Origin: Candidatus Pacearchaeota archaeon
GTDB lineage: Archaea; Nanoarchaeota; Nanoarchaeia; Pacearchaeales; GW2011-AR1
Direction: 5' to 3'
Assembly (NCBI GenBank): GCA_023228065.1
Contig: JALOBX010000002.1
Coordinates: forward strand, 145,975-209,974
DNA: 64,000 bases
The first letter of the stretch is position 1. Each line of letters opens with the position of its first letter. This document shows, piece by piece, positions 26,101-34,318 of this stretch. A program made the translations under genes and the position numbers. The notes under the pieces are model-generated. The model ran no database searches, was not told the origin of the DNA, and was given only the letters and a program-made list of their open reading frames with translations.

Positions 26101-26232
26101 AATTATAACAACATTATCATTTCCATTTTTAATTTCTTTGACCCTATCATAAAGATTTACAAAACATTTTTGATACTCATCTTGATATTGAAAATTTCTT
26201 ATATGCAAATCAGAAATATGAATTATCTTCAT
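23161..26232 (-). CDS. Fused Mre11-Rad50 (SbcD-SbcC; T4 gp47-gp46) recombination nuclease
   Basis: A single chain of 1023 residues. Residues 1-330 are a calcineurin-like nuclease: ISDLHIRNFQ, LTGDIFHSKT, IPGNHDGN, YHGIVDG and LLGDVHKSN. An SMC-type ATPase follows: Walker A FGDNYTGKSS near 400, two long coiled-coil arms, a hook CGENYKHC near 702, signature CSGAEKTIAAM near 930 and Walker B IFILDEPAVFLD. T4 encodes these as gp47 and gp46, which resect DNA ends for recombination-dependent replication. A fusion keeps them in equal amounts. The hook has six residues between the cysteines, not the usual two. GGAGGG precedes the ATG. Confidence 0.92.
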   Translation of the reverse strand: MKIIHISDLHIRNFQYQDEYQKCFVNLYDRVKEIKNGNDNVVIILTGDIFHSKTNISPEAYKLASDLLKKLGNECDTYIIPGNHDGNIRSNRMDAIEPIVHTLKMSSIFYLKNSCLERIQGKLDKRFVLKVFSIYDEEGWNIKNDKSNDIVIGLYHGIVDGAKNDKEYELSGKVSIQDFKDCDYVLLGDVHKSNQIMDKQGKIRYAGSFIQQNFGEDEKKGFLVWDIKDKSDFSVEFVEIEREFPFITIEINDDISKIKKGSRIRLILKEKILKEELEEIKLNIKRTCFPILLTVEEKYEKTFMELSCNSSILDIRSEAVQRDLLREYSAPFKLPQIVLERLYSINGDTSGDILLQGDKRHNIKWSIERFNWDNLFNYGVGNTIDLGKKRGIIGIFGDNYTGKSSFIDSFIKTIFNNTSRGNLKNYDIINHNAKYGFGKVFLKSEDDEYSIDRKLVKGKGDNSSAVLDFMKNGTSLNGDTRVETDKNIMYEFGTMEDFLLTSLSSQLDALSFIREGSTKRKEILAKFLDLDIFNIKLKAAKPEYLKYKTLLKEFEENYDLLIEKEIEKKNGNTVDILQISEKKEIEKKLLNSKIELKSFEGLTIPSLDEIDEIKKNIKKKDEKIVIFNQEIETIQKNIANQEIFIKKFEKFVLLFEIDKFREKEKNYRGIIDEIEKIDSSISFKNKEMTILEHNISLLNEVPCGENYKHCKFIKNAFDSKDKMKVIDESLLEIKKQKQNLEKSIENIDYEDLVKKINVYEESKDKYNRYKLDNAISLSKIDEKNEKKKELNSEIADLYTKIDDYNLSIDSVRKKAEIEEQINKCETRLGYISILEKQQIEKEAIIDQRIKDLREKKKKYEETYYNFFAYETFINAVHPNGIPSMIIKKNIDIINNEINNFLSKIVDFEIFLDICDKDLNVYLKRDNKLCPIENCSGAEKTIAAMAIRLSFIEISSLPKSNIFILDEPAVFLDKKNLSSFVDVLEVMKEKFDIIFLISHLDELKDCADITINIENVGGNAFVNC

Positions 26233-27182
26233 TAGATTCCCTCCAACATTTGTAACAATACATGATCTCTTTCTACTTTTTTTGCTTTTTCCTTTTTTAT
26301 TAAAAATTGTTTATGACTCATCTCTCCTACGTCCTTGAAAGGAGATACATCTATAATATAAGGACAAATACCATATTTCATAAGCAAAGAAACAATTTTA
26401 GTTTCCTTTTTCTTTGCATCTGAATCTAATGCAAGATATATATTACCTTTGCAATCAAGAATCTTATTGAATAACAACCCCTTAGAACTAAGAGTTGAAC
26501 CAAGAAGCGGAATTGAATTTCTACCAGATTTTATTGCATCAAATATTCCTTCAACAATAACAATATCTTTATCCCAATCCAAATACAAATCATTAAAAAC
26601 AATATTCTTATTGTTTTGAGGATTCAAATATTTAATATTGCTATCAACATATGTTCTTGCTATATAAAAATTAATATTACCATTGATATCAACAGATGGA
26701 ACAATTATTCTACCGGAATATTGACCCTCAACTGCATATCCAATTTTCCAATCAATTATATCTTGTTTCGTTAAACCACGATCTTTTAAGTATTTTCTAG
26801 ATACTAAAGAATTAAATAAAATTTTATTTCCAATAAGAGTCCTAAACTCTTTTGGAAGTTCAAAGATTTTGTTTTCATCTTCTACTTCTACCTTTTTAAA
26901 ATAATCCTCAAAATCAACAATTTCAGAAACTTTTATATCATATTTTTTCCATTCAGTAATATCATATCTTTTTCCAAACTTATAAATAAGATATGCTATA
27001 GATTTACCATGAAATTCACAAATCCAACATTTAAAAACGTTCTTTTCTATGTTTATTGAAAATTTTCTTTTATGATGATCACAGTTTGGGCAATAAAATA
27101 AAAACTCTTTCGAAGAACTTTTATGTTCATATCCTCCTAATACCCTTTCGAGAATATCTACTTTTTTTTCTAAATTTTCCAT
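26232..27182 (-). CDS. DNA primase, DnaG type (T4 gp61-like)
   Basis: A protein of 316 residues, similar to T4 gp61 in length. The N-terminal zinc site is CPNCDHHKRKFSINIEK followed by FKCWICEFHG (about 30-60). The catalytic TOPRIM part has DIVIVEGIFDAIKSG near 207 and YLALDSDAKKKE near 250. It makes RNA primers for lagging-strand synthesis. It overlaps the Mre11-Rad50 gene by one base (ATGA-like junction), so translation is probably coupled. No helicase gene is next to it. AAGGAAA lies before ATG 27182. Confidence 0.9.
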   Translation of the reverse strand: MENLEKKVDILERVLGGYEHKSSSKEFLFYCPNCDHHKRKFSINIEKNVFKCWICEFHGKSIAYLIYKFGKRYDITEWKKYDIKVSEIVDFEDYFKKVEVEDENKIFELPKEFRTLIGNKILFNSLVSRKYLKDRGLTKQDIIDWKIGYAVEGQYSGRIIVPSVDINGNINFYIARTYVDSNIKYLNPQNNKNIVFNDLYLDWDKDIVIVEGIFDAIKSGRNSIPLLGSTLSSKGLLFNKILDCKGNIYLALDSDAKKKETKIVSLLMKYGICPYIIDVSPFKDVGEMSHKQFLIKKEKAKKVERDHVLLQMLEGI

Positions 27183-27235
27183 AAATTTCCTTACTTAAAA
27201 TATTAATCCTATTTTAGCAAATAAGATCTTAAAAT

Positions 27236-27814
27236 TTAATTTAAAGATTTCAAGTAAGACATAGCAAGAACGAATGCATCAGCCATATCAGCATATCCTT
27301 TGCAGATATTACCAGAAACAGTTCTTTTGATAACAAACCCACAATTTTCAAAATATTTTATAACTTCATGTTTCGGACCTTTCTCTTCATTTCTGACTAT
27401 CCCTAATATTTTTCTAGCAGTTCTAGCTTCCGTAAATTTTAATTCACAATCAAAAACCTCTAAAGCAATATAACTAACCAAAGCATTAAATCTTGTCAGT
27501 TTAATAATAGTATTCATTGAAGTTCTTCCATATAAAAAACTATTCAAAGAAGCTTCAACAACAATTTTATCTATTTTTTCATCACCAAGTCTTTCTTTTA
27601 AATTCCTAAAATACTCTTTAACCTTATTCGCTCTTAAAAACAACTCCATATAATTTTTCTTAGGAATCTTTTTTTTCTTCTTTTTAAAATCTGTAGTTTT
27701 TTCTTTTTTAGCACTAAAAAGATTAATAAATTCTGAATATTTTGATATTCCATTATAATCTAAAACACACACACCCAAAATAGTTGTAGAAATATCTAAA
27801 CCTAAAATCATCAT
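27236..27814 (-). CDS. RuvC-like Holliday junction endonuclease
   Basis: A protein of 192 residues with an RNase H fold. The first catalytic strand is ILGLDISTTILGVCVLD, the second acidic position lies in KIVVEASLNSFLYG, and the C-terminal pair is in YADMADAFVLAMSY. A lysine-rich insert (DFKKKKKKIPKK) separates the first strands. Resolvases of this kind trim branched DNA before packaging. T4 uses the unrelated gp49, so this may be its functional replacement. GGTGAT lies before two adjacent ATG codons; either could start. It sits next to primase and recombination genes. Confidence 0.8.
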   Translation of the reverse strand: MMILGLDISTTILGVCVLDYNGISKYSEFINLFSAKKEKTTDFKKKKKKIPKKNYMELFLRANKVKEYFRNLKERLGDEKIDKIVVEASLNSFLYGRTSMNTIIKLTRFNALVSYIALEVFDCELKFTEARTARKILGIVRNEEKGPKHEVIKYFENCGFVIKRTVSGNICKGYADMADAFVLAMSYLKSLN

Positions 27815-27819
27815 ATCAC

Positions 27820-28986
27820 CTATATATCTAATTTTAATTTTATTATTATATCACGATTTTCCACTTTTTTAACCGGTGTTGCTAATTTAGCAACTGCAAT
27901 AGGAGATTTATTTTCATCATATATCACAACTTTACTTATCCATGTCTGTTTTTTAAAAGATTCAGAAAAATTAGGATATATAGATTTAGCAGTATTGAAA
28001 ATTTCTCTTGTATCATTTTCTGCATATATGTATGTGCCTGAATTAAAATAATCTGTTTGATCATATCCTACATAAGTAGGATTGTTTGAATGATTTAATT
28101 CTCCTCTTTCCGCTTTTGCTAACATTGTTAAATGCGGAATATATGTCGTTCCTTCAAAATTTATAAGAAAACTTGACCCTGTTACTTCATTTATATTTGT
28201 TCCCCAATAAATCCATCTTGGTTGATCAGCAGCTCCATCCCTATACTGTTCCGTAAAAGCGGAATTTAATGACCAAGTACCATAAAGTAAAATTATTCCT
28301 TCTCTATATAAAACAACTCCAGCACAATTATCTATAAAAGTTAATTCAGACCTTTCTGGATATGTTTGAATCAAACATCCATTTTGCTTATAATCTTGTA
28401 TTTCTGCTGCTAATGTTCCAGTTATATAAAACTTTAAAGATATACTCCCTTTACGAATTTCAGAACCATAAAAAATAGAAGGAATATCGACAAGAGTTAT
28501 AGCATCTGTTTCTTTATTATTCGTATCTGCATCCCAATAATAATTGGAACTATAAGTATAATAACTTTTTAAAGCATTCTTAAGTGACCAAATTTGAGGT
28601 CTTGTTACATGTTCTCCAGTATATAAAGATGGATCTGTACTACCATAATATTGCTTAACACTCATTGTTGCTGTTAATGGATATGATCCTGTTATAACTG
28701 TGCCATATAGATCTGTATTAAAATCTGTAGAAGAAACTGTACTAAAAGAGTTTAAAGAAGAATCTTTGACAACAAAAGGATAAATCAAATTATCTGGTGC
28801 TCTATCAATATTCATTTCATCCAAACTAACCTCACCAGGATGAATTATCTTAATATTGCTTTGGGAACCTGTAAAAATTGGATCATTATTGAAAAACTTT
28901 TCCTTCTTATAAAGAAAAAATTTGCACTTAGGATAAGCTTTTATTGTATTAATAAATACATCATTTCTTTCAAATTTTTTAAGCAT
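27820..28986 (-). CDS. Virion protein paralogue 1 (paired with 29391-30476)
   Basis: A protein of 388 residues, rich in Ser, Thr, Tyr and Asn and mostly beta. It shares several blocks in order with the protein at 29391-30476: a line like RKGSISLKFYI (cf. KKGTVSVILGV), a line with VVLYREGIILLYG (cf. FVFYQAGVVLLTS), ELNHSNNPTYVG (cf. EFNYSSNPTYIS) and a C-terminal VAKLATPVKK (cf. VAKLSEPLKK). This shows gene duplication. Location among tail and baseplate genes supports a virion surface role. No binding or enzyme motif is seen. Confidence 0.6.
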   Translation of the reverse strand: MLKKFERNDVFINTIKAYPKCKFFLYKKEKFFNNDPIFTGSQSNIKIIHPGEVSLDEMNIDRAPDNLIYPFVVKDSSLNSFSTVSSTDFNTDLYGTVITGSYPLTATMSVKQYYGSTDPSLYTGEHVTRPQIWSLKNALKSYYTYSSNYYWDADTNNKETDAITLVDIPSIFYGSEIRKGSISLKFYITGTLAAEIQDYKQNGCLIQTYPERSELTFIDNCAGVVLYREGIILLYGTWSLNSAFTEQYRDGAADQPRWIYWGTNINEVTGSSFLINFEGTTYIPHLTMLAKAERGELNHSNNPTYVGYDQTDYFNSGTYIYAENDTREIFNTAKSIYPNFSESFKKQTWISKVVIYDENKSPIAVAKLATPVKKVENRDIIIKLKLDI

Positions 28987-28987
28987 A

Positions 28988-29320
28988 CTACCATGCCAAA
29001 AGATATATAATACCAGAAGTTATTACACCAACCATTATACCAACACAAATCTTTTTAAAAATATTATACATGTTTTCTTTTTTTATTTTTAGAGTTTCTT
29101 GTAATTTTGAATTAATATATAAACTTCTTACAACTGGTATTGTTTCTTCCTGTTTATCATTTAACTCAATTATTTTTATTTTCGATCTCTCAATATCAAT
29201 TGACATACAATCCATTTTATTGTTTATATCCTTGATATTTTCTTTTATTTCTTTAAAATCATCTCTTATTATTTTTCTATCTTCTTTAATAAAATCAACA
29301 AGTTCTTTATAAGAATCCAT
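28988..29320 (-). CDS. Tail-anchored coiled-coil protein
   Basis: A protein of 110 residues from ATG 29320 (MDSYKELVD), which has GGAG upstream; an ATG at 29335 overlaps that site. A charged coiled coil (about 1-85) is followed by a C-terminal membrane helix (ICVGIMVGVITSGIIYLLAW). This is the layout of haemolysin XhlA-type phage proteins, which help holin action, but there is no sequence evidence beyond layout. It lies between two paralogous virion genes, away from the holin-like gene. Confidence 0.5.
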   Translation of the reverse strand: MDSYKELVDFIKEDRKIIRDDFKEIKENIKDINNKMDCMSIDIERSKIKIIELNDKQEETIPVVRSLYINSKLQETLKIKKENMYNIFKKICVGIMVGVITSGIIYLLAW

Positions 29321-29390
29321 AGTGTCATTCTCCATACTACATTATTAATGACATATCCTAAAATAAATAGTTAAAGTTAATATGTTTATT

Positions 29391-30476
29391 TTAATAATCT
29401 AAACGAACTCTTAAATTTAATTCTGTTGTCGGATCTTTCTTTAAAGGTTCTGACAATTTTGCTACTGCTAAAAGTTCATTTTGAGCAGAATATAATCCTA
29501 CTGTTGTAATATATGATACAGGAGCATCTCTTGAAATATTTTTAACCACCATTTTACTACCAGAAATATATGTAGGATTAGATGAATAGTTAAACTCATT
29601 TGATCTCAATCTACAAAAATAAATCGTAGAATTTAATTCAGTTGTATTATTAAAAGAAATATTATAAACTCTATGTAAAAATGCATCGCAATTAGATTCT
29701 ATTGATCTAGTAGTAAAATAACCAAGAACAGAATCAGTTGTATCCGCACTCATTGAACAAGGACAATATCCAGTATCAATAAATCCATCACCAGCAACAT
29801 TCATAAAAATAGAAGATGTCAAAAGAACAACTCCTGCTTGATAAAATACAAAACCACACTCTCTATCTGTATCAGTAGAATATTTTGATCCAGTTACATA
29901 AAGCAGTCCAAACTCTCCAGCAGGAGAATTTGTTCTATAGTTTGTATATCCATTTTTATCTGTAATATATGCTAAATCTGATGTTCCACTAAAAAATGGA
30001 TCGTCATGATCATCTCTAACACCTAATATTACTGAAACTGTCCCCTTCTTAATTTCATCTTTATAAAGCAATCTTGAAAAATTTAATGCATAGAAATCAC
30101 GCATTAATAACGCAGATGAAGGATCTGTGAAATTACCACTTGCTTCAAATTCACAAATATCCCCATCAGAATCATATCCAGCAAGCAACTGAGCATATTC
30201 ATTATAAATGTTTGTTTTCTTTGTATTAAATGTATCAGCAGTGTTAACATAAATAGAATTTACTGAATGCCCTACGGTCAAATCAAATAAATTATTTGCT
30301 GATGAACTCAAATATGGATAATCAAATACAGTTTTGAACATACCATGAGAATATGTTTTTACACTATCTGTATATGTTCCTGACACTAATGTTCCAGTTA
30401 CAGGAATTGATTCATGCAATAAAGTTGTACTTTTTGCAATATCATCATTAACAAAAGATTTAAAAGTTGTTGCCAT
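29391..30476 (-). CDS. Virion protein paralogue 2 (paired with 27820-28986)
   Basis: A protein of 361 residues, beta-rich, with VSVILGVRDDHDDPFFSGTS, a stretch with FVFYQAGVVLLTSSIF, and a C-terminal AVAKLSEPLKKDPTTELNLR. The same ordered blocks occur in the protein at 27820-28986. GGAG lies before ATG 30476. Presumed tail or baseplate surface protein by context; no specific function can be read. Confidence 0.6.
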   Translation of the reverse strand: MATTFKSFVNDDIAKSTTLLHESIPVTGTLVSGTYTDSVKTYSHGMFKTVFDYPYLSSSANNLFDLTVGHSVNSIYVNTADTFNTKKTNIYNEYAQLLAGYDSDGDICEFEASGNFTDPSSALLMRDFYALNFSRLLYKDEIKKGTVSVILGVRDDHDDPFFSGTSDLAYITDKNGYTNYRTNSPAGEFGLLYVTGSKYSTDTDRECGFVFYQAGVVLLTSSIFMNVAGDGFIDTGYCPCSMSADTTDSVLGYFTTRSIESNCDAFLHRVYNISFNNTTELNSTIYFCRLRSNEFNYSSNPTYISGSKMVVKNISRDAPVSYITTVGLYSAQNELLAVAKLSEPLKKDPTTELNLRVRLDY

Positions 30477-30495
30477 CTCTGCTCCTTACTTAATA

Positions 30496-31401
30496 TTAAA
30501 CTATTTTCATAAAATAAACTGGTACATCAGTTGAATATCCTGTTGTTCCGCCTGTTATCCGAACCGTAGTAGGAATTACATATACTGTAGATCCTTCAAA
30601 CGTGATTTGATATCCTAAAGTCGTAAACAAATAATCTGAATTTGTTAAATCTAAAGAAGATTTGATTGTAAATTCTAAAATAGTTCCTCTTGGCCCTGAA
30701 ATAATCTCTGTGTTTGCTAATAATGCTGTTTTTGTATTTTTGCTTACAAGTTTTGTATGAACACCTAATGAAAAGAAATATGAAGCTACTTCATCATCAT
30801 CAATATAAGAATAATCAGCAACTACACCATCTTTACTTGCTATAGATCCCAAACGACTATCCATCTCAAGAATATATTGAGTTTCTAACAAATCTGCATC
30901 TAATGTATAATCAGGTGGTATTTCTGTTGTATTTAATCCTTGATCAAGTCTTATATAATTTCCACCAGACTTTAAATCATATCCTACAATACCACCTTTC
31001 TTTTCTGTAGCAGTAGAAACACTATCATATGTATCTTTATCTACCATAACATAAAAACCGTTTAATCCTGCATTTTTTTCACAACTTCCAGCAAAAATAG
31101 TATTAAGTTGAATAACTGGTAAATACAAAAGATTTGTTCTTGGTATAGACATTAACTTACTCTTTAAAGAAGACATGTTATTTGTAAAAGCTTCAAATAC
31201 AGGTGTTTGCAGAATAGATAAATCATAATATGCAGATCCACTTGAATTTGTTTTATCATACAAACCATAATTTATTTCATCATCACCTAAAGCAAATTTA
31301 GCGATTTTAAAAGAACCATCTCCTTTCGCAAGTCTCATCCTTCCTGTATCTGTTAATACAGCATCAAGAATAATATCACCACTATTATCTAAAAATCCCA
31401 T
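30496..31401 (-). CDS. Virion protein with GDxILDAVLTDTGR-type N-terminus
   Basis: A protein of 301 residues. It begins MGFLDNSGDIILDAVLTDTG, then AKGDGSFKIAKFALGDDEI. I know this start from virion proteins of large myoviruses without a settled function. A similar theme is seen at the start of the protein at 37068-38018 (FQLTPYGKHLISQGLFKPSY then FDDD). The remainder is beta-rich, with IPRTNLLYLPVIQLNT and VYVIPTTVRITGGTTG. GGAGG lies before ATG 31401. Likely part of the baseplate or its surface. Confidence 0.6.
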   Translation of the reverse strand: MGFLDNSGDIILDAVLTDTGRMRLAKGDGSFKIAKFALGDDEINYGLYDKTNSSGSAYYDLSILQTPVFEAFTNNMSSLKSKLMSIPRTNLLYLPVIQLNTIFAGSCEKNAGLNGFYVMVDKDTYDSVSTATEKKGGIVGYDLKSGGNYIRLDQGLNTTEIPPDYTLDADLLETQYILEMDSRLGSIASKDGVVADYSYIDDDEVASYFFSLGVHTKLVSKNTKTALLANTEIISGPRGTILEFTIKSSLDLTNSDYLFTTLGYQITFEGSTVYVIPTTVRITGGTTGYSTDVPVYFMKIV

Positions 31402-31456
31402 TAGAAGCCTCCGTTTACAAATTTCTAATATAAATAGTCTTTTAAAAATTAATTTG

Positions 31457-34318
31457 TTATTTCTTCAAAGTTTCATTATTAAATGATTTATCAACACCAA
31501 AATCAAATTCTAATACTTTCCCTGTTTTTTTAGATGTAATTCTGATTTTAAAATCTTGCCCAAAAACCGATTTATCTTGCCTACCAAGTTTAACTTCTAC
31601 TTCATCTTTAACAGTTTCCTTATCAACTTCATTAATAAAAGTTTGTTCAAAAGAAGGAACTATTTGTAAATATCTCCTAAAAGATTTAGATAAAACCTTG
31701 TTTTTTTCAGAATCAAAATCTACTACTTTAATTCTAGGCAAAACTATTCCTTCTTGTTTAAAAATTTCAACTTCATATACTGGAGATGGATTAGAATAAT
31801 TTTCGTGCTCATCTTTTACTCTAAAAATATAATAATATTTTTTATTTGGTTCTATTGTATCTTCTGTTGATACAGAAGAACATTTTGTACCATTTATTAT
31901 AGAACTTAATGTTATATATTTCTTGTCAATAAAATCAAAATAACTCTTAGGTTTCTCATCTAATCTAAAGATTTCATATAAAATAGGTATATCGTCACTT
32001 GCATAAATTAATTTATCTTCTGTTTTTCTTTTTTGAGATTTTGCTATCTTTGAAATAAATTCTAAATCTTTAGGATCTGATGTCAAAATAATTGGGTATT
32101 GCTCTATTTGCCCAACATTATTAGATAAATTGATTAATACTTTATTATCTACTTTTCCATAAGGAACAATTTCAATATTTGGAGAAATAGGAGGAAAATC
32201 AAACATATAATTTTCTTCCTCAAAATAAGGAACTTCAATTATCCTAAATGCAGGTTTATGCTTTACTAAAACTTTTATATTACTTGTTTCTTCATCGAAA
32301 ATACTTTTTTCATATGAATATGAAGTGCCCATTACCATTTGATATGCAAACACTTTATAAGAATATTTTTTTCCATATTTAACTTGTGTATCAATATATT
32401 CAAAAACATCCAATTCACTACAATTTGGAACATAAATATTTTGGTGTTTAACACCATTAACACTCTTTTCAATACGATATAATATTGTTTCCGAATACGC
32501 TGTTTTTCCTTCTAACATTTCTCTGAAAGTTCTATAATATTTTCTGGTGTAATCTTTTAACTTCCCAAAAAAAATCATAGTCATAAAACTTTTATATAAA
32601 TTAAACTCTTCTCCTCTACCTACCGATTCTTTATTTTCTTCTACAGTATTTAAAAATATTCCTTCATCAAACTCAATATTAACATCTAATGAAACATCTC
32701 CTGTCGAAATTAAATTATTCATCCAAGTTTCTAATGAAAAAACTCTATATTTTCCTTTAGAAACAGAAGAAGAAAACTTTTCATTAGTTTCACTGCAAAC
32801 AATTCCAGTAGAAATATCATACATATCTATATCGGGATTAGTCTTATCAATTTGATTGATTAAATAAAAAGACAAAGAATCAGACAGACCAGATTCTTTG
32901 AATAAATCAGAAAAAATAGTAGATTTGTCTGTTGTAAACTTAACTTTCATATTCATTGGAAATAAAGAAGAAAATTCATTTTTTCCAATTAATTTAATTA
33001 TATTTTTTGAAGAAAATACAATTGTCTTATACCCATCAGTTATATCAGAATCTTTTACCTTGTTTGAAAAAAGATCACAATATTTCTCTGGTATTTCTTT
33101 TTTTTCTTCGTTTGAAAGCAAATAAGTATAAAAATTTGGTAAAGAATATTCTTCTACTTCTTGACTAGCAATTGCTTTTTCATAACTTTCATGATAATAA
33201 TTATAACACGTTTCTGCATCTGCTATTCTATGAGAATAAGATTCATAACAACTTAAATCATCTGTTGTGTATGGTATTGGGATATTCATAGAATAATTAA
33301 AATATTCTTTTTCTCTGGTTAACCAAAGCATTGTAGCATCTAAAACCCATAACTCTTGACTAAAAATAGATGAATTAACACCTCCTTGTAAAGAATATTT
33401 CTCCTTAATAGGTTTTAATAATATTGCTTCTTCAGTTAAATCTTTATCAATAAGAGAAGTTTGATTAGAATTATTAACTAAACTTTCAGAAACAATCTCA
33501 TATGGAATATCAAAATATATTTCAATCTTTCTTAAAGCATCTAAATCATTGTTTGATGATAAAAGACAATAATCTTTTTCAACTTTTGTCCAATAATATC
33601 CAGACAATCTCCTTATATAATCTTTTATTTCTTCTTTACCCGTTTGAGAATATACTTCATCTAATTTATCAAAATAATCATATCTCGTTATAAACTTTGA
33701 CTTATCACAAAAAATAGAATAAGAAGTCGGTCTTTCCCAACTTTCTTTTTTTTCTATTTTTCCTACAGACATCATTGGTGGAAAAACAGATTTTTTTGCT
33801 TCTTTGGCAACTTCCATAAATTGAGTATCATCAAACTTTTTAGATTGATCTTCTATAAGTTTATCCATAGAAACAATATTATCATTAACTATTTCTTCTG
33901 TATATTGTTGTCCAGTATTAAAAGCAACACCTTGCTGAACATTCTGATTTGGCAAACCAGGCACACCATCAAATTTTTGTATCTCTTTACCTGGATTCCA
34001 ATATTTGTCTGTTTTTACTTCAGAATTTGTTAATTTTTCATCTGTTTTCTCAAGAATCTTTAATTCTGCTTTTGCAGTTGCTTTTGCTTTTTCTTGATCA
34101 TTCTTAATTTTTGATTGTTCCGCTTTTAATTTTTCTTGATCGTTCTGATTCTTTTTTGTATTTGTATTTGATAAAGGTACATAAGCATCATATTTAACTT
34201 TACTAAGTTTATGCGCAATCTTTGCATGATCATACATTGCATCTATACTTTTTAATTCTTTTGAACATACTTTACATTTATAAACAGGAAGAGATCCTGG
34301 TTTTTTACCTTTATCCAT
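31457..34318 (-). CDS. Large virion-region protein with N-terminal zinc finger and Fn3-like domains
   Basis: A protein of 953 residues. It begins with a C2H2-type finger (YKCKVCSKELKSIDAMYDHA then KIAHKL), followed by a Lys/Gln-rich linker. The middle is mixed. Late segments with KYGKKYSYKVFAYQMV and NKKYYYIFRVKDEHENYSNP look like fibronectin type III strands. ATG 34318 overlaps the stop of the upstream gene, with AGAGGAT before it. Long size and position between virion genes suggest a tail or baseplate protein, but a nucleic-acid-type finger on such a protein is odd. Confidence 0.55.
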   Translation of the reverse strand: MDKGKKPGSLPVYKCKVCSKELKSIDAMYDHAKIAHKLSKVKYDAYVPLSNTNTKKNQNDQEKLKAEQSKIKNDQEKAKATAKAELKILEKTDEKLTNSEVKTDKYWNPGKEIQKFDGVPGLPNQNVQQGVAFNTGQQYTEEIVNDNIVSMDKLIEDQSKKFDDTQFMEVAKEAKKSVFPPMMSVGKIEKKESWERPTSYSIFCDKSKFITRYDYFDKLDEVYSQTGKEEIKDYIRRLSGYYWTKVEKDYCLLSSNNDLDALRKIEIYFDIPYEIVSESLVNNSNQTSLIDKDLTEEAILLKPIKEKYSLQGGVNSSIFSQELWVLDATMLWLTREKEYFNYSMNIPIPYTTDDLSCYESYSHRIADAETCYNYYHESYEKAIASQEVEEYSLPNFYTYLLSNEEKKEIPEKYCDLFSNKVKDSDITDGYKTIVFSSKNIIKLIGKNEFSSLFPMNMKVKFTTDKSTIFSDLFKESGLSDSLSFYLINQIDKTNPDIDMYDISTGIVCSETNEKFSSSVSKGKYRVFSLETWMNNLISTGDVSLDVNIEFDEGIFLNTVEENKESVGRGEEFNLYKSFMTMIFFGKLKDYTRKYYRTFREMLEGKTAYSETILYRIEKSVNGVKHQNIYVPNCSELDVFEYIDTQVKYGKKYSYKVFAYQMVMGTSYSYEKSIFDEETSNIKVLVKHKPAFRIIEVPYFEEENYMFDFPPISPNIEIVPYGKVDNKVLINLSNNVGQIEQYPIILTSDPKDLEFISKIAKSQKRKTEDKLIYASDDIPILYEIFRLDEKPKSYFDFIDKKYITLSSIINGTKCSSVSTEDTIEPNKKYYYIFRVKDEHENYSNPSPVYEVEIFKQEGIVLPRIKVVDFDSEKNKVLSKSFRRYLQIVPSFEQTFINEVDKETVKDEVEVKLGRQDKSVFGQDFKIRITSKKTGKVLEFDFGVDKSFNNETLKK

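Noticed and set aside
27183..27235. Palindrome AAGATCTT region as terminator
   Set aside because: The stem is short and AT-rich with no proper T run, so it is not supported.
31428..31435. TATAAATA on the plus strand
   Set aside because: It points to the plus strand, where no gene is supported, so it is probably chance in AT-rich DNA. The same holds for the plus-strand boxes near 26980 and 58060.
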